A stretch of DNA of 5,775 nt from Amylibacter sp. (GCA_030625465.1 DAOUQS010000138.1:1-5775), one strand, 5' to 3'; positions 1-5,756 are shown, numbered from the stretch's first letter. Notes: generated by a model not told the origin, from the letters alone. Made by a program: numbers and translations.

Positions 1-99
1 CCCATTCATCATGCACTCCACTGGAATCAGGGTGACCTACAAGTATGCGAAGCTTGCTTGAATATGGGGCCAACCAGTGATGTTGAAAGGAAAACGGCA
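1..99. other. Unassigned region upstream of rpmC
   Basis: In the spc/S10 cluster the gene before rpmC is normally rplP (L16), usually with little or no gap. None of the three forward frames here ends in anything resembling the L16 C-terminus. One forward frame reads from the window edge and stops at TGA 59-61, with a tail ending in TYKYAKLA that I do not recognise; it could be the end of a small inserted gene. Another frame stays open and runs in frame into rpmC. The last part, GAAAGGA at 85-91, is the rpmC ribosome binding site. I can see no promoter or terminator. What lies here is undecided. Confidence 0.25.
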
Positions 100-303
100 A
101 TGAAAGCCACTGAATTAAAAGACAAAACACCTGACCAGCTGCGCGAAGAGCTGGCATCCCTGAAAAAGGAATCGTTTAACTTGCGTTTCCAGGGTGCCAC
201 GAACCAGTTGGAAAACACCTCACAGATCAAAACCGCACGGCGTAGCGCTGCGCGCGTTAAGACAATTTTGAACCAGAAAGCCGCTGAAGCGGCTGCTGAA
301 TAA
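100..303 (+). CDS. rpmC: 50S ribosomal protein L29
   Basis: This is the small two-helix protein of the large subunit that sits near the peptide exit tunnel next to L23. The 67-residue product has the family pattern: an N-terminal helix ([15 protein letters not shown], residues 10-24), the central [15 protein letters not shown] block (residues 26-40), and a second basic helix with [11 protein letters not shown]. The length is normal for L29. The Ala/Glu-rich tail is a common lineage-specific extension. The ATG at 100 is chosen because GAAAGGA lies 8 bases upstream and the protein then begins MKATELK, as usual for the family. An in-frame TTG at 58 would add 14 unlikely residues. rpsQ follows after 11 bases, so the two are co-transcribed. 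Confidence 0.96.
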   Translation: MKATELKDKTPDQLREELASLKKESFNLRFQGATNQLENTSQIKTARRSAARVKTILNQKAAEAAAE

Positions 304-314
304 GGAAGTTTGAT

Positions 315-548
315 ATGCCAAAACGTATTCTATCCGGCACAGTAACAGGCGACCAGAACGAACAAACCATCACGGTTTCTGTTCAGCGTAGCTTTCAGCA
401 CCCGGTTCTAAAGAAAACTATCCGTAAGTCCAAAAAATATCGGGCACATGACGCGGATAATACATTCAAAATTGGCGACAAAGTCCGCATTGAAGAATGC
501 AAGCCAATTTCGAAAACCAAACGTTGGACGGTTCTGGCCGACGCTTAA
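315..548 (+). CDS. rpsQ: 30S ribosomal protein S17
   Basis: S17 is a primary 16S rRNA binder of the 5' domain and helps early assembly of the small subunit. The 77-residue product begins [10 protein letters not shown] and shows the OB-fold strand pattern of the family. The [18 protein letters not shown] segment (residues 29-46) is the S17 signature region, followed by the [20 protein letters not shown] block (residues 51-70) that contacts RNA. The length fits bacterial S17. The start is supported by AAGGAAG at 302-308, overlapping the end of the rpmC stop codon. A 68-base gap with a hairpin follows before rplN, longer than most gaps in this operon. Confidence 0.97.
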   Translation: MPKRILSGTVTGDQNEQTITVSVQRSFQHPVLKKTIRKSKKYRAHDADNTFKIGDKVRIEECKPISKTKRWTVLADA

Positions 549-580
549 CAGCCAAGCCAGATAATCCAACTTAACGAAAC

Positions 581-601
581 CCTGGGGGAAGTCCCCAAAG
601 G
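581..601 (+). promoter_or_regulatory. Hairpin in the rpsQ-rplN gap
   Basis: CCT-g-GGGG-AAGT-CCCC-aa-AGG can fold into a 4-bp GC stem with a four-base loop, extended by three outer pairs across a small internal loop. It ends 2 bases before the GGAAGGA ribosome binding site of rplN (604-610). No T-run follows, so it is not an intrinsic terminator. It might tune translation of rplN or stabilise an mRNA end. The fold is visible in the sequence; any function is inferred. Confidence 0.35.
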
Positions 602-616
602 TCGGAAGGAAACCAA

Positions 617-985
617 ATGATCCAGATGCAGACCAACCTGGATGTAGCTGACAACAGCGGCGCTCGCCGTGTTCAGTGCATCAAGGTTCTGGGCGGTTCC
701 AAACGGAGATATGCCTCTGTTGGAGACATCATCGTTGTTTCTGTGAAAGAAGCCATTCCACGCGGTCGCGTGAAAAAAGGCGACGTTCGCAAAGCAGTTG
801 TGGTACGCACCAGAAAAGAAGTCCGTCGTGAAGACGGCACAGCAATTCGCTTTGACAGCAATGCTGCAGTTATCCTTAACAACGCAAATGAGCCCTTAGG
901 TACACGTATCTTTGGCCCAGTTGTACGTGAATTGCGTGCGAAGAACTTCATGAAGATCATCTCGCTTGCGCCGGAGGTGCTGTAA
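617..985 (+). CDS. rplN: 50S ribosomal protein L14
   Basis: L14 binds 23S rRNA and forms part of an inter-subunit bridge together with L19. The 122-residue product is exactly the usual bacterial length. Family signatures are continuous: [17 protein letters not shown] at the start, [17 protein letters not shown] (residues 21-37), the [19 protein letters not shown] block in the middle, and the C-terminal [11 protein letters not shown]...[10 protein letters not shown]. This C-terminus closely matches alphaproteobacterial versions. The ATG at 617 has GGAAGGA 6 bases upstream. One Arg is coded by AGA (in KRRY), rare for this operon. rplX starts one base after the stop codon, so translation of the two is probably coupled. 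Confidence 0.98.
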   Translation: MIQMQTNLDVADNSGARRVQCIKVLGGSKRRYASVGDIIVVSVKEAIPRGRVKKGDVRKAVVVRTRKEVRREDGTAIRFDSNAAVILNNANEPLGTRIFGPVVRELRAKNFMKIISLAPEVL

Positions 986-986
986 G

Positions 987-1301
987 ATGGCTGCTAAGTT
1001 GAAATCAGGTGACAAGGTCATCGTGCTGACCGGTAAAGACAAAGGTAAAGAGGGCGAGATCGCCACTTTGAACCCATCTACCGGTAAAGCGATTGTGACA
1101 GGTATAAACACATCAATCCGTCACGTTAAACAATCACAAAACGCTCAAGGTGGCCGTGTTCCAACGGACATGCCGATCCAGTTGTCAAATCTGGCATTGG
1201 TTGACCCGAAAGAGGGCGGTGCAACGCGTGTTGGCTTCAAAATCGAAGACGGCAAAAAAGTGCGTTTCGCTAAAAAATCAGGAGCATTGATCGATGGCTG
1301 A
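987..1301 (+). CDS. rplX: 50S ribosomal protein L24
   Basis: L24 is an assembly-initiator protein that binds near the 5' end of 23S rRNA. The 104-residue product has the KOW motif at its N-terminus: [20 protein letters not shown] (residues 4-23), with the conserved GKDKGK turn. The middle has the family's [13 protein letters not shown] segment, followed by the [13 protein letters not shown] strand block and a basic C-terminus. The start at 987 is chosen because GGAGGTG (973-979) lies 7 bases upstream inside the end of rplN and the protein then begins MAAKLKSG. An in-frame upstream codon at 966 lies inside rplN and would add seven residues not expected in the family. The 3' end overlaps rplE by 8 bases. 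Confidence 0.97.
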   Translation: MAAKLKSGDKVIVLTGKDKGKEGEIATLNPSTGKAIVTGINTSIRHVKQSQNAQGGRVPTDMPIQLSNLALVDPKEGGATRVGFKIEDGKKVRFAKKSGALIDG

Positions 1302-1845
1302 TTATAATCCACGTTTAAAAGCGCTCTATACTGACAAAGCACGTAGCGCTTTGAAAGAAGAGTTCGCCTATAAGAACGACATGATGATCCCGAAGTTGGA
1401 TAAAATCGTTCTGAACATGGGTGTTGGTGAAACTGTAAACGACACCAAGAAAATTCGTTCTGCTGTAGCCGGCATGGCAACGATTGCAGGTCAACAACCT
1501 GTTATTACCAAAGCCAAGAAATCCATCGCTGGTTTCCGTGTACGTGAAGAAATGCCTTTGGGCTGTAAAGTCACGTTGCGCGGCGAGAAGATGTATGAAT
1601 TTCTTGACCGTTTGGTAACAGTCGCTATGCCACGTATCCGTGACTTTCGCGGCATTTCGGCCAAAAGCTTTGACGGCAACGGTAACTACGCCATGGGTCT
1701 GAAAGAACACATCGTGTTCCCAGAAATTAACTATGACGACGTAGATCAAATGTGGGGCATGGATATCATCATCTGTACGACCGCAAAAACAGATGCAGAA
1801 GCTAAAAGCTTGTTGAAGCAATTCAACATGCCTTTTAACGACTGA
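1294..1845 (+). CDS. rplE: 50S ribosomal protein L5
   Basis: L5 binds 5S rRNA with L18 and places it on the central protuberance of the large subunit. The 183-residue product fits the family length. Visible signatures are [14 protein letters not shown] (residues 33-46), [20 protein letters not shown] with the downstream [16 protein letters not shown] stretch, then PRIRDFRGI, and the C-terminal KEHIVFPEI and [20 protein letters not shown] blocks. The ATG at 1294 has AGGAG at 1280-1284. Its coding region overlaps the end of rplX by 8 bases in another frame, which favours translational coupling. In E. coli the repressor S8 binds the spc mRNA around this junction; I cannot confirm an S8-type fold here by eye. 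Confidence 0.98.
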   Translation: MADYNPRLKALYTDKARSALKEEFAYKNDMMIPKLDKIVLNMGVGETVNDTKKIRSAVAGMATIAGQQPVITKAKKSIAGFRVREEMPLGCKVTLRGEKMYEFLDRLVTVAMPRIRDFRGISAKSFDGNGNYAMGLKEHIVFPEINYDDVDQMWGMDIIICTTAKTDAEAKSLLKQFNMPFND

Positions 1846-1864
1846 TCGCGGAAGGGAAGAAAAC

Positions 1865-2170
1865 ATGGCAAAAGCTGCAATGATCCAACGCGAACTTAAG
1901 CGCCAAAAGCTGGTGGCAAAATTTGCTACCAAGCGTGCCGCGCTGAAAAAGATCGTGAACAATCAAGAACTGCCAATGGAAGAACGCTTTAAAGCGGGTC
2001 TGAAACTGGCAAAACTACCGCGTAATTCATCGGCAACCCGTCTGCACAATCGCTGTCAGATCACTGGTCGTCCGCATGGTTACTATCGTAAACTTAAAGT
2101 GTCTAGGATTGCACTGCGCCAGTTGGCGTCAGATGGTATGATCCCTGGCATGGTTAAATCTAGCTGGTAA
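1865..2170 (+). CDS. rpsN: 30S ribosomal protein S14, long zinc-free type
   Basis: S14 belongs to the head of the 30S subunit. The 101-residue length and the single cysteine (in [14 protein letters not shown]) mark the long form without the four-cysteine zinc site; short S14 versions of about 61 residues have that site. Family blocks are [19 protein letters not shown] near the N-terminus, [20 protein letters not shown] (about residues 51-70), and the C-terminal [20 protein letters not shown] with the terminal SW. A GGAAGGGAAG run (1850-1859) lies 5 bases before the ATG. The gap from rplE is 19 bases. One Arg is coded by AGG in the KVSRIAL segment, a minor oddity. Confidence 0.98.
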   Translation: MAKAAMIQRELKRQKLVAKFATKRAALKKIVNNQELPMEERFKAGLKLAKLPRNSSATRLHNRCQITGRPHGYYRKLKVSRIALRQLASDGMIPGMVKSSW

Positions 2171-2183
2171 GGGAGAGATATAA

Positions 2184-2576
2184 ATGAACGATCCTATCGG
2201 TGATATGCTGACACGTATTCGCAACGCACAATTGCGTGGCAAGTCTACTGTGTTAACACCAGCGTCAAAACTGCGTGGTTGGGTGCTCGACGTTCTTGCG
2301 AACGAAGGCTATATCCGCGGTTATGAAAATGCGACATCTAAAACAGGTTTCCCAGAATTGGAGATTTCTTTGAAATACTTCGACGGTCAACCTGTGATCA
2401 AAGAGATTAAGCGCGTGTCCAAACCGGGCCGCCGCGTTTATTCCAATGTTCAAGACATCCCGACTGTTCGTCAGGGTCTTGGTGTTGCCATTGTCTCCAC
2501 GCCAAAAGGCGTGATGTCAGATGCACAAGCACGTACTGCCAATGTTGGTGGTGAAGTGCTGTGCACGATCTTCTAG
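2184..2576 (+). CDS. rpsH: 30S ribosomal protein S8
   Basis: S8 is a primary binder of the 16S central domain. In E. coli it also represses the spc operon by binding its own mRNA. The 130-residue product starts with the universal [16 protein letters not shown]. It has the GYIRGYE segment of the N-terminal domain and the C-terminal signature [20 protein letters not shown] followed by VGGEVLC. The length is normal. GGGAGAG at 2171-2177, directly after the rpsN stop, supplies the ribosome binding site. Its stop codon overlaps the AGGAG of rplF (2575-2579), so the two genes are tightly linked. Confidence 0.98.
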   Translation: MNDPIGDMLTRIRNAQLRGKSTVLTPASKLRGWVLDVLANEGYIRGYENATSKTGFPELEISLKYFDGQPVIKEIKRVSKPGRRVYSNVQDIPTVRQGLGVAIVSTPKGVMSDAQARTANVGGEVLCTIF

Positions 2577-2585
2577 GAGTATCTG

Positions 2586-3119
2586 ATGTCTCGTATTGGT
2601 AAAAAAGCTGTTGATCTGCCAACTGGTGTAACCGCCACAATCTCAGGTCAAAAAGTCGAAATCAAAGGTCCGAAGGGTGTTCTATCCTTTATGGCCACTG
2701 ATGACGTAACTCTCACTTTGGAAGACAACGCGGTTTTAGTAAGACCACGCGGTATGTCCAAACGTGCGCGTCAACAATGGGGTATGTCCCGCACCCAGAT
2801 CGCAAATTGCGTAAAAGGTGTAACGGAAGGCTTCAAGAAAGAACTGGAAATCAACGGTGTTGGTTATCGTGCTAAAATGGTTGGCAATGTCCTGAATATG
2901 ACATTGGGCTATTCACACGATGTTAACTTCGATGTTCCGGATGACGTGACTGTTACGGCACCTAAAGTAACCCAAATCATCGTTGAAGGTATTGATAGCC
3001 AACGTGTTGGCCAAATCGCGGCGCAAATTCGCGCTTGGCGTAAACCGGAGCCTTTCAAAGGCAAGGGTATCAAATACAAAGGTGAATATATCTTCCGCAA
3101 AGAAGGTAAGAAAAAGTAA
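2586..3119 (+). CDS. rplF: 50S ribosomal protein L6
   Basis: L6 lies at the base of the L7/L12 stalk, near the factor-binding site and the sarcin-ricin loop. The 177-residue product has the normal length and two repeated domains. The N-terminal part has [15 protein letters not shown] and [13 protein letters not shown]. The middle has the [20 protein letters not shown] block (about residues 96-115). The C-terminal signature [20 protein letters not shown] (about residues 148-167) is followed by a lysine-rich end. AGGAG at 2575-2579 sits 6 bases before the ATG and includes the last two bases of the rpsH stop codon. rplR follows after 12 bases. Confidence 0.98.
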   Translation: MSRIGKKAVDLPTGVTATISGQKVEIKGPKGVLSFMATDDVTLTLEDNAVLVRPRGMSKRARQQWGMSRTQIANCVKGVTEGFKKELEINGVGYRAKMVGNVLNMTLGYSHDVNFDVPDDVTVTAPKVTQIIVEGIDSQRVGQIAAQIRAWRKPEPFKGKGIKYKGEYIFRKEGKKK

Positions 3120-3131
3120 GGAGCGCATAAT

Positions 3132-3491
3132 ATGGCTAATAGTAAAAGAACGCTGTTTCTTAAGCGCCGCATGCGCAACCGGAACAAAATTAAGAAGATG
3201 GCCAATGGCCGTCCTCGCCTGAGCGTTCATCGCTCATCCAAGAACATCAGTGTTCAACTGATCGATGATGTAAATGGTGTAACACTGGCTGCAGCTTCCA
3301 CATTGGAAAAAGAGCTGGGTGTTATCGGCAAAAACAACAAAGAAGCTTCTGCTAAAGTGGGTGCTGCAATTGCAGAACGTGCTAAAAAAGCAGGCGTTGA
3401 AGAGTGTTATTTTGATCGTGGCGGCTTTTTGTTCCACGGCAAGGTCAAAGCACTTGCAGACGCGGCCCGCGAAGGCGGTTTGAAGTTTTAG
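3132..3491 (+). CDS. rplR: 50S ribosomal protein L18
   Basis: L18 binds 5S rRNA together with L5, which is encoded earlier in this operon. The 119-residue product has the basic N-terminus rich in Arg and Lys, then [20 protein letters not shown] (residues 26-45), and the diagnostic C-terminus [20 protein letters not shown] ending in EGGLKF. These are complete and uninterrupted. The ATG at 3132 has AAGGAG at 3118-3123, which begins within the rplF stop codon. The stop codon TAG is followed by an unusually long, structured gap before rpsE, where this operon may have an internal control point. Confidence 0.98.
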   Translation: MANSKRTLFLKRRMRNRNKIKKMANGRPRLSVHRSSKNISVQLIDDVNGVTLAAASTLEKELGVIGKNNKEASAKVGAAIAERAKKAGVEECYFDRGGFLFHGKVKALADAAREGGLKF

Positions 3492-3500
3492 AAAACTTGC

Positions 3501-3521
3501 AGGTGGGCGTAAAGCCCACCT
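3501..3521 (+). promoter_or_regulatory. Perfect 8-bp hairpin after rplR
   Basis: AGGTGGGC and GCCCACCT form a perfect 8-bp stem around a GTAAA loop, starting 9 bases after the rplR stop codon. It is not followed by T residues (the next bases are CGATGATCC), so it is not a standard terminator. It may be an mRNA processing or stability element, or part of a leader for rpsE. A GCCCCAC segment at 3541-3547 could compete for the same left arm with one bulged base, which would allow alternative folds. The stem is seen directly; the role is inferred. Confidence 0.5.
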
Positions 3522-3548
3522 CGATGATCCGGGGGGTTTTGCCCCACT

Positions 3549-3582
3549 TGGGTTGGTAATTCAGGGTGTAAACCCATTTTTT
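3549..3582 (+). terminator. Weak terminator- or attenuator-like structure before rpsE
   Basis: TGGGTT (3549-3554) pairs with AACCCA (3571-3576), and six T residues follow directly (3577-3582). This is the layout of an intrinsic terminator, but the loop is 16 bases long and the stem is only 6 bp. A competing short hairpin, GGGT-GTAA-ACCC (3564-3575), has a GNRA-type loop and uses the same right arm. Full termination here would cut off rpsE and rpmD, so partial attenuation or no effect is more likely. The AGGAGG site of rpsE begins 1 base after the T-run. Confidence 0.3.
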
Positions 3583-3594
3583 CAGGAGGCCTTC

Positions 3595-4152
3595 ATGGCT
3601 AGAGACAATAACCGCCGGGGTCGCGATCGCGACGAAACACCGGAATTTGCAGATCGTCTGGTTGCGATCAACCGCGTATCCAAAACAGTTAAAGGCGGTA
3701 AACGCTTTGGCTTTGCAGCACTTGTTGTTGTGGGCGACCAAAAAGGCCGTGTCGGTTTTGGCAAAGGTAAAGCCAAGGAAGTTCCTGAAGCGATCCGTAA
3801 AGCCACAGAGCAAGCCAAACGCCAAATCATCCGTGTTCCATTGCGCGAAGGCCGCACATTGCACCACGATGTAAACGGTCGTCACGGTGCTGGTAAAGTT
3901 GTGATGCGTACCGCACCACAAGGTACCGGTATTATTGCCGGTGGCCCGATGCGTGCCGTGTTTGAAATGCTTGGTGTACAAGACGTTGTGTCCAAATCCA
4001 TTGGTTCAGCAAACCCGTACAACATGATCCGCGCAACGATGGATGGTCTGGCTAAAGAAGCATCTCCACGTAACGTTGCACAACGTCGTGGCAAGAAAGT
4101 TTCCGACATCCTGCCAAAAACAGATGCAGCACCTGCTGCTACGGAGGCTTGA
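3595..4152 (+). CDS. rpsE: 30S ribosomal protein S5
   Basis: S5 takes part in decoding accuracy and mRNA entry-tunnel unwinding in the small subunit. The 185-residue product has an Arg/Asp-rich N-terminal tail, then the S5 double-stranded-RNA-binding-like domain with [20 protein letters not shown] (residues 20-39), [20 protein letters not shown] and [12 protein letters not shown]. The C-terminal domain shows [38 protein letters not shown] and an Ala-rich tail. The ATG at 3595 is chosen because AGGAGG at 3584-3589 is ideally placed; an in-frame TTG at 3553 would start inside the leader structures and add 14 atypical residues. It is preceded by a structured 103-base gap and followed by rpmD after 5 bases. 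Confidence 0.97.
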   Translation: MARDNNRRGRDRDETPEFADRLVAINRVSKTVKGGKRFGFAALVVVGDQKGRVGFGKGKAKEVPEAIRKATEQAKRQIIRVPLREGRTLHHDVNGRHGAGKVVMRTAPQGTGIIAGGPMRAVFEMLGVQDVVSKSIGSANPYNMIRATMDGLAKEASPRNVAQRRGKKVSDILPKTDAAPAATEA

Positions 4153-4157
4153 GTTAA

Positions 4158-4346
4158 ATGGCTAAAACAATCGTCGTAAAACAGATCGGTTCCCCGATCC
4201 GCCGCCCCGCCAAACAACGCGCAACGCTTGTTGGTTTGGGCTTGAACAAAATGCACAAAACCCGCGAACTGGAAGATACACCTTCCGTACGCGGCATGGT
4301 TGCCAAGATCTCTCACATGGTAGAGATCATCGAGGAAAAGGGCTGA
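4158..4346 (+). CDS. rpmD: 50S ribosomal protein L30
   Basis: L30 is a small 23S-binding protein present in many but not all bacteria. The 62-residue product has the family pattern: [20 protein letters not shown] (residues 5-24), [20 protein letters not shown] (residues 27-46), and the closing helix and strand [13 protein letters not shown]. The length is normal. Its ribosome binding site GGAGG (4143-4147) lies within the last codons of rpsE, so translation is probably coupled. In most bacteria rplO follows immediately. Here a strong terminator follows instead, making rpmD the last gene of this transcription unit. Confidence 0.97.
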   Translation: MAKTIVVKQIGSPIRRPAKQRATLVGLGLNKMHKTRELEDTPSVRGMVAKISHMVEIIEEKG

Positions 4347-4375
4347 ATAGCCTGACCTCTTTGTAAAGAATTAAG

Positions 4376-4412
4376 AACGCCTCGTAGGAAACTGCGGGGC
4401 GTTTTTGTGTTT
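4376..4412 (+). terminator. Intrinsic terminator ending the ribosomal operon
   Basis: Bases 4376-4387 pair with 4392-4403 in a 12-bp stem, ten Watson-Crick pairs and two G-T wobbles, closed by a GAAA tetraloop (4388-4391). The 3' arm runs into TTTTT (4402-4406) and then GTGTTT. This is a strong Rho-independent terminator 29 bases after the rpmD stop. The reverse complement is followed by a moderately T-rich stretch, so some activity from the other side is possible. It marks the boundary between the translation operon and the AT-rich accessory DNA. Confidence 0.88.
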
Positions 4413-4421
4413 CAAATTCAC

Positions 4422-4427
4422 TATAAT
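4422..4427 (+). promoter_or_regulatory. Candidate -10 box for the accessory gene
   Basis: TATAAT is an exact match to the housekeeping -10 consensus and lies 37 bases before the ATG of the gene at 4465, just past the terminator. No good -35 hexamer is present at 16-18 bp spacing; that position falls in the 3' arm and T-run of the terminator. A start of transcription near 4434 would give a leader of about 30 bases. The exact -10 and its placement favour a real promoter, but an AT-rich region can give this match by chance. Confidence 0.45.
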
Positions 4428-4464
4428 CGAAGTAAATAACCAAAAAATTGATAGGAATTATTTA

Positions 4465-5298
4465 ATGTTTAATCTTCTTCAAGGTCTAGAATGGGAGAAC
4501 GGAAACCAATCAATGTCTATTGGGCGCGTCTATTCCGATGACAAACCTAAGCCACCCACAAAAGATTTTTTCGAACAATTAGCAAAGTTACCCACACTTG
4601 TGATGAGCGAGGGTGCGCCCCTAAGTGAAGAAAAGGTACACTTTGTTAAACTTAGTAATTTTGTAGTAACAGCAAAAGAAGTCTTGTTTGAAGTGCATTG
4701 TGAAGAGCAATCGATGTCCTTTCCTGCAAGTATCATAGAATCAAATAAGCTAAGGCATTCACTTAGTGACAGATGGAGCTGGCACCACACTTGTTGGCAA
4801 ATGGGTGAAGGAAATATCTATGAAACTCTTTACAAAATGCCTACCTCACTACTGTTCAGTAAGCCGAAAATATTTGATTTGAATGAGCCACCTAAGATTG
4901 ACCCGAATAAAGTCGCATGCATGATGCCATTTCGTAATAGTTTTGATGATGTATATACCACTATAAAAGGTTCCTGTACGGATTTGGGGCTTGGTTGTGA
5001 GCGAGTGGATGAAATCTATAATAATAAGGCTATCATCGCTGACGTAGTTAAACTGATAGACGAAGCTGGATTGATTGTCTGTGATTTAACTGAAAAGAAC
5101 CCTAATGTATTGTATGAGACAGGTATTGCTCACGCTCTAGGTCGTGAAGTTGTTATTCTTTCTCAAGATATTGCAAATGATGTTCCTTTCGATCTCAAGC
5201 ATTTACGATGCATAGAGTATTCTGGAACCAATCAAATTGGTCGAGATAAGTTGAAGGGTGATTTGAGTAAGACGATTAAAAGTGTTCTGGGGTTGTAA
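4465..5298 (+). CDS. Uncharacterised protein with C-terminal nucleoside deoxyribosyltransferase/TIR-like domain
   Basis: The product has 277 residues. I do not recognise residues 1-140, which include the aromatic WSWHHTCWQM stretch (residues 104-113). Residues 148-277 look like a Rossmann-type nucleotide-glycosidase fold: a first strand VACMMPF (150-156), ERVDE (179-183), then LIVCDLTEKNPNVLYETGIA (203-222) with HALG after it, and PFDLKHLRCIEY (241-252). In nucleoside 2-deoxyribosyltransferases a glutamate in the equivalent helix start is the catalytic nucleophile; E218 is the candidate here. Related modules occur in TIR-like and other proteins linked to phage defence, so cleavage of a nucleoside, nucleotide or NAD glycosidic bond is a plausible but untested role. 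No signal peptide or membrane helix is visible. The ATG at 4465 has AGGAA 7 bases upstream; an in-frame TTG at 4405 lies inside the terminator. The gene is clearly AT-richer than the ribosomal genes and uses ATA and AGA codons, suggesting horizontal transfer. Confidence 0.8.
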   Translation: MFNLLQGLEWENGNQSMSIGRVYSDDKPKPPTKDFFEQLAKLPTLVMSEGAPLSEEKVHFVKLSNFVVTAKEVLFEVHCEEQSMSFPASIIESNKLRHSLSDRWSWHHTCWQMGEGNIYETLYKMPTSLLFSKPKIFDLNEPPKIDPNKVACMMPFRNSFDDVYTTIKGSCTDLGLGCERVDEIYNNKAIIADVVKLIDEAGLIVCDLTEKNPNVLYETGIAHALGREVVILSQDIANDVPFDLKHLRCIEYSGTNQIGRDKLKGDLSKTIKSVLGL

Positions 5299-5317
5299 CC
5301 CTTAGTTTGAATGTTTA

Positions 5318-5394
5318 GCCCGTTGCAAACGGGCCGCGCCTGACCTTCCCCACGGGAAGGCGCATTCGCACCTCCCCAAGGTCAGGCGCGGCCC
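5318..5394. repeat. Cluster of nested and overlapping palindromes
   Basis: A perfect 17-bp inverted repeat pairs 5331-5347 with 5378-5394 across a 30-base centre. A second perfect hairpin, GCCCGTT-GCA-AACGGGC (5318-5334), overlaps its left arm. A third, CCTTCCC-CAC-GGGAAGG (5344-5360), overlaps the other end of that arm. The folds exclude one another in part. The cluster is strikingly GC-rich between AT-rich neighbours. It could be a convergent or strong terminator for the upstream gene (only TTCTATT follows, a poor T-run), a REP-like dispersed palindromic element, or a cruciform site. No coding frame explains it. Confidence 0.7.
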
Positions 5395-5405
5395 TTCTAT
5401 TGGAA

Positions 5406-5424
5406 TGTATCACATATAGATACA
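5406..5424. promoter_or_regulatory. Putative antitoxin operator 1
   Basis: TGTATC-N7-GATACA is a perfect 6-bp inverted repeat with a 7-base AT-rich spacer, located 40 bases before the toxin start codon. The same architecture recurs downstream with its centre 32 bp away, about three helical turns. HigBA modules are typically repressed by the helix-turn-helix antitoxin HigA, alone or with HigB, at palindromes in their promoter. Assignment to HigA is inferred from position and symmetry. Confidence 0.5.
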
Positions 5425-5438
5425 AACTCTTGCATTGC

Positions 5439-5455
5439 GTATCTCTCTATGATAC
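5439..5455. promoter_or_regulatory. Putative antitoxin operator 2, overlapping a -10 box
   Basis: GTATC-N7-GATAC repeats the arm and spacer design of the site at 5406. It overlaps TATGAT (5448-5453), a five-of-six match to the -10 consensus, so a bound repressor would block transcription. No convincing -35 element sits at the right distance. If that box is used, transcription would start near 5460, only a few bases before the toxin ATG at 5464. Confidence 0.5.
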
Positions 5456-5463
5456 ATACCCCC

Positions 5464-5745
5464 ATGATCAAAAGCACTAAAGGCAAAATGGTCGGGCGGT
5501 TAATAGCGGGCAGCACCCTCAAAGGCTTCCCGCCTGATCTAATCCGCCGTGCCGAGCGTAAAATAGCGATGATAGATGCGGCTACGACTATAGAGGATTT
5601 GCGCATTCCGCCCTCTAATCATCTTGAGGTGCTGCAAGGTGATCGCAAAGGCCAGTATTCCATTCGCATTAACCGGCAATGGCGTATTTGTTTTCGTATG
5701 AAGGGTAAAGATGTGTTTGATGTTGAAATAGTGGATTACCACTGA
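5464..5745 (+). CDS. higB: HigB-type toxin (RelE/ParE superfamily mRNA interferase)
   Basis: HigB toxins cut mRNA at the ribosomal A site and stop growth unless bound by the antitoxin HigA. The 93-residue product starts MIKSTKGK and carries the HigB core: IPPSNHLEVLQGDRKGQYSI (residues 48-67), then RINRQWRICFRM (68-79) and the terminal VEIVDYH. H53, N70 and the last residues D91, Y92 and H93 match the positions of residues reported as important in Proteus vulgaris HigB, so the toxin appears intact. The ATG at 5464 is preferred over an in-frame ATG at 5449, because 5449 lies inside the second operator and -10 box and HigB proteins usually begin MI(K/R)S. Neither start has a Shine-Dalgarno sequence. 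The toxin-first order, with the antitoxin 11 bases downstream, is typical of higBA. Confidence 0.88.
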   Translation: MIKSTKGKMVGRLIAGSTLKGFPPDLIRRAERKIAMIDAATTIEDLRIPPSNHLEVLQGDRKGQYSIRINRQWRICFRMKGKDVFDVEIVDYH

Positions 5746-5756
5746 AAGGGCTTAAT

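Noticed and set aside
58..99. Longer rpmC starting at TTG 58
   Set aside because: The extra residues are unlike L29 N-termini and the GAAAGGA site fits the ATG at 100.
1315..1962. Long open frame on the - strand (215 codons) antisense to rplE and rpsN
   Set aside because: It lies opposite two clear ribosomal genes, has no ribosome binding site or recognisable domain, and its composition is explained by the codon pattern of the sense strand.
3553..3594. Longer rpsE starting at TTG 3553
   Set aside because: The ATG at 3595 has an AGGAGG site and gives the normal S5 N-terminus; the extension would run through the leader hairpins.
3445..3981. Open frame on the - strand (178 codons) antisense to rpsE and the rplR-rpsE gap
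   Set aside because: It is a shadow of rpsE with a low-complexity Thr/Phe/Cys-rich product and no family resemblance.
4405..4464. Longer accessory protein starting at TTG 4405
   Set aside because: That codon is inside the terminator T-run and upstream of the TATAAT box; the ATG at 4465 has AGGAA at proper spacing.
4351..5347. CCTGACCT present both after rpmD (4351-4358) and in the palindrome (5339-5346), as possible direct repeats flanking an insertion
   Set aside because: The match is only eight bases with no shared context, and the second copy is part of a larger palindrome and does not lie at an element boundary.
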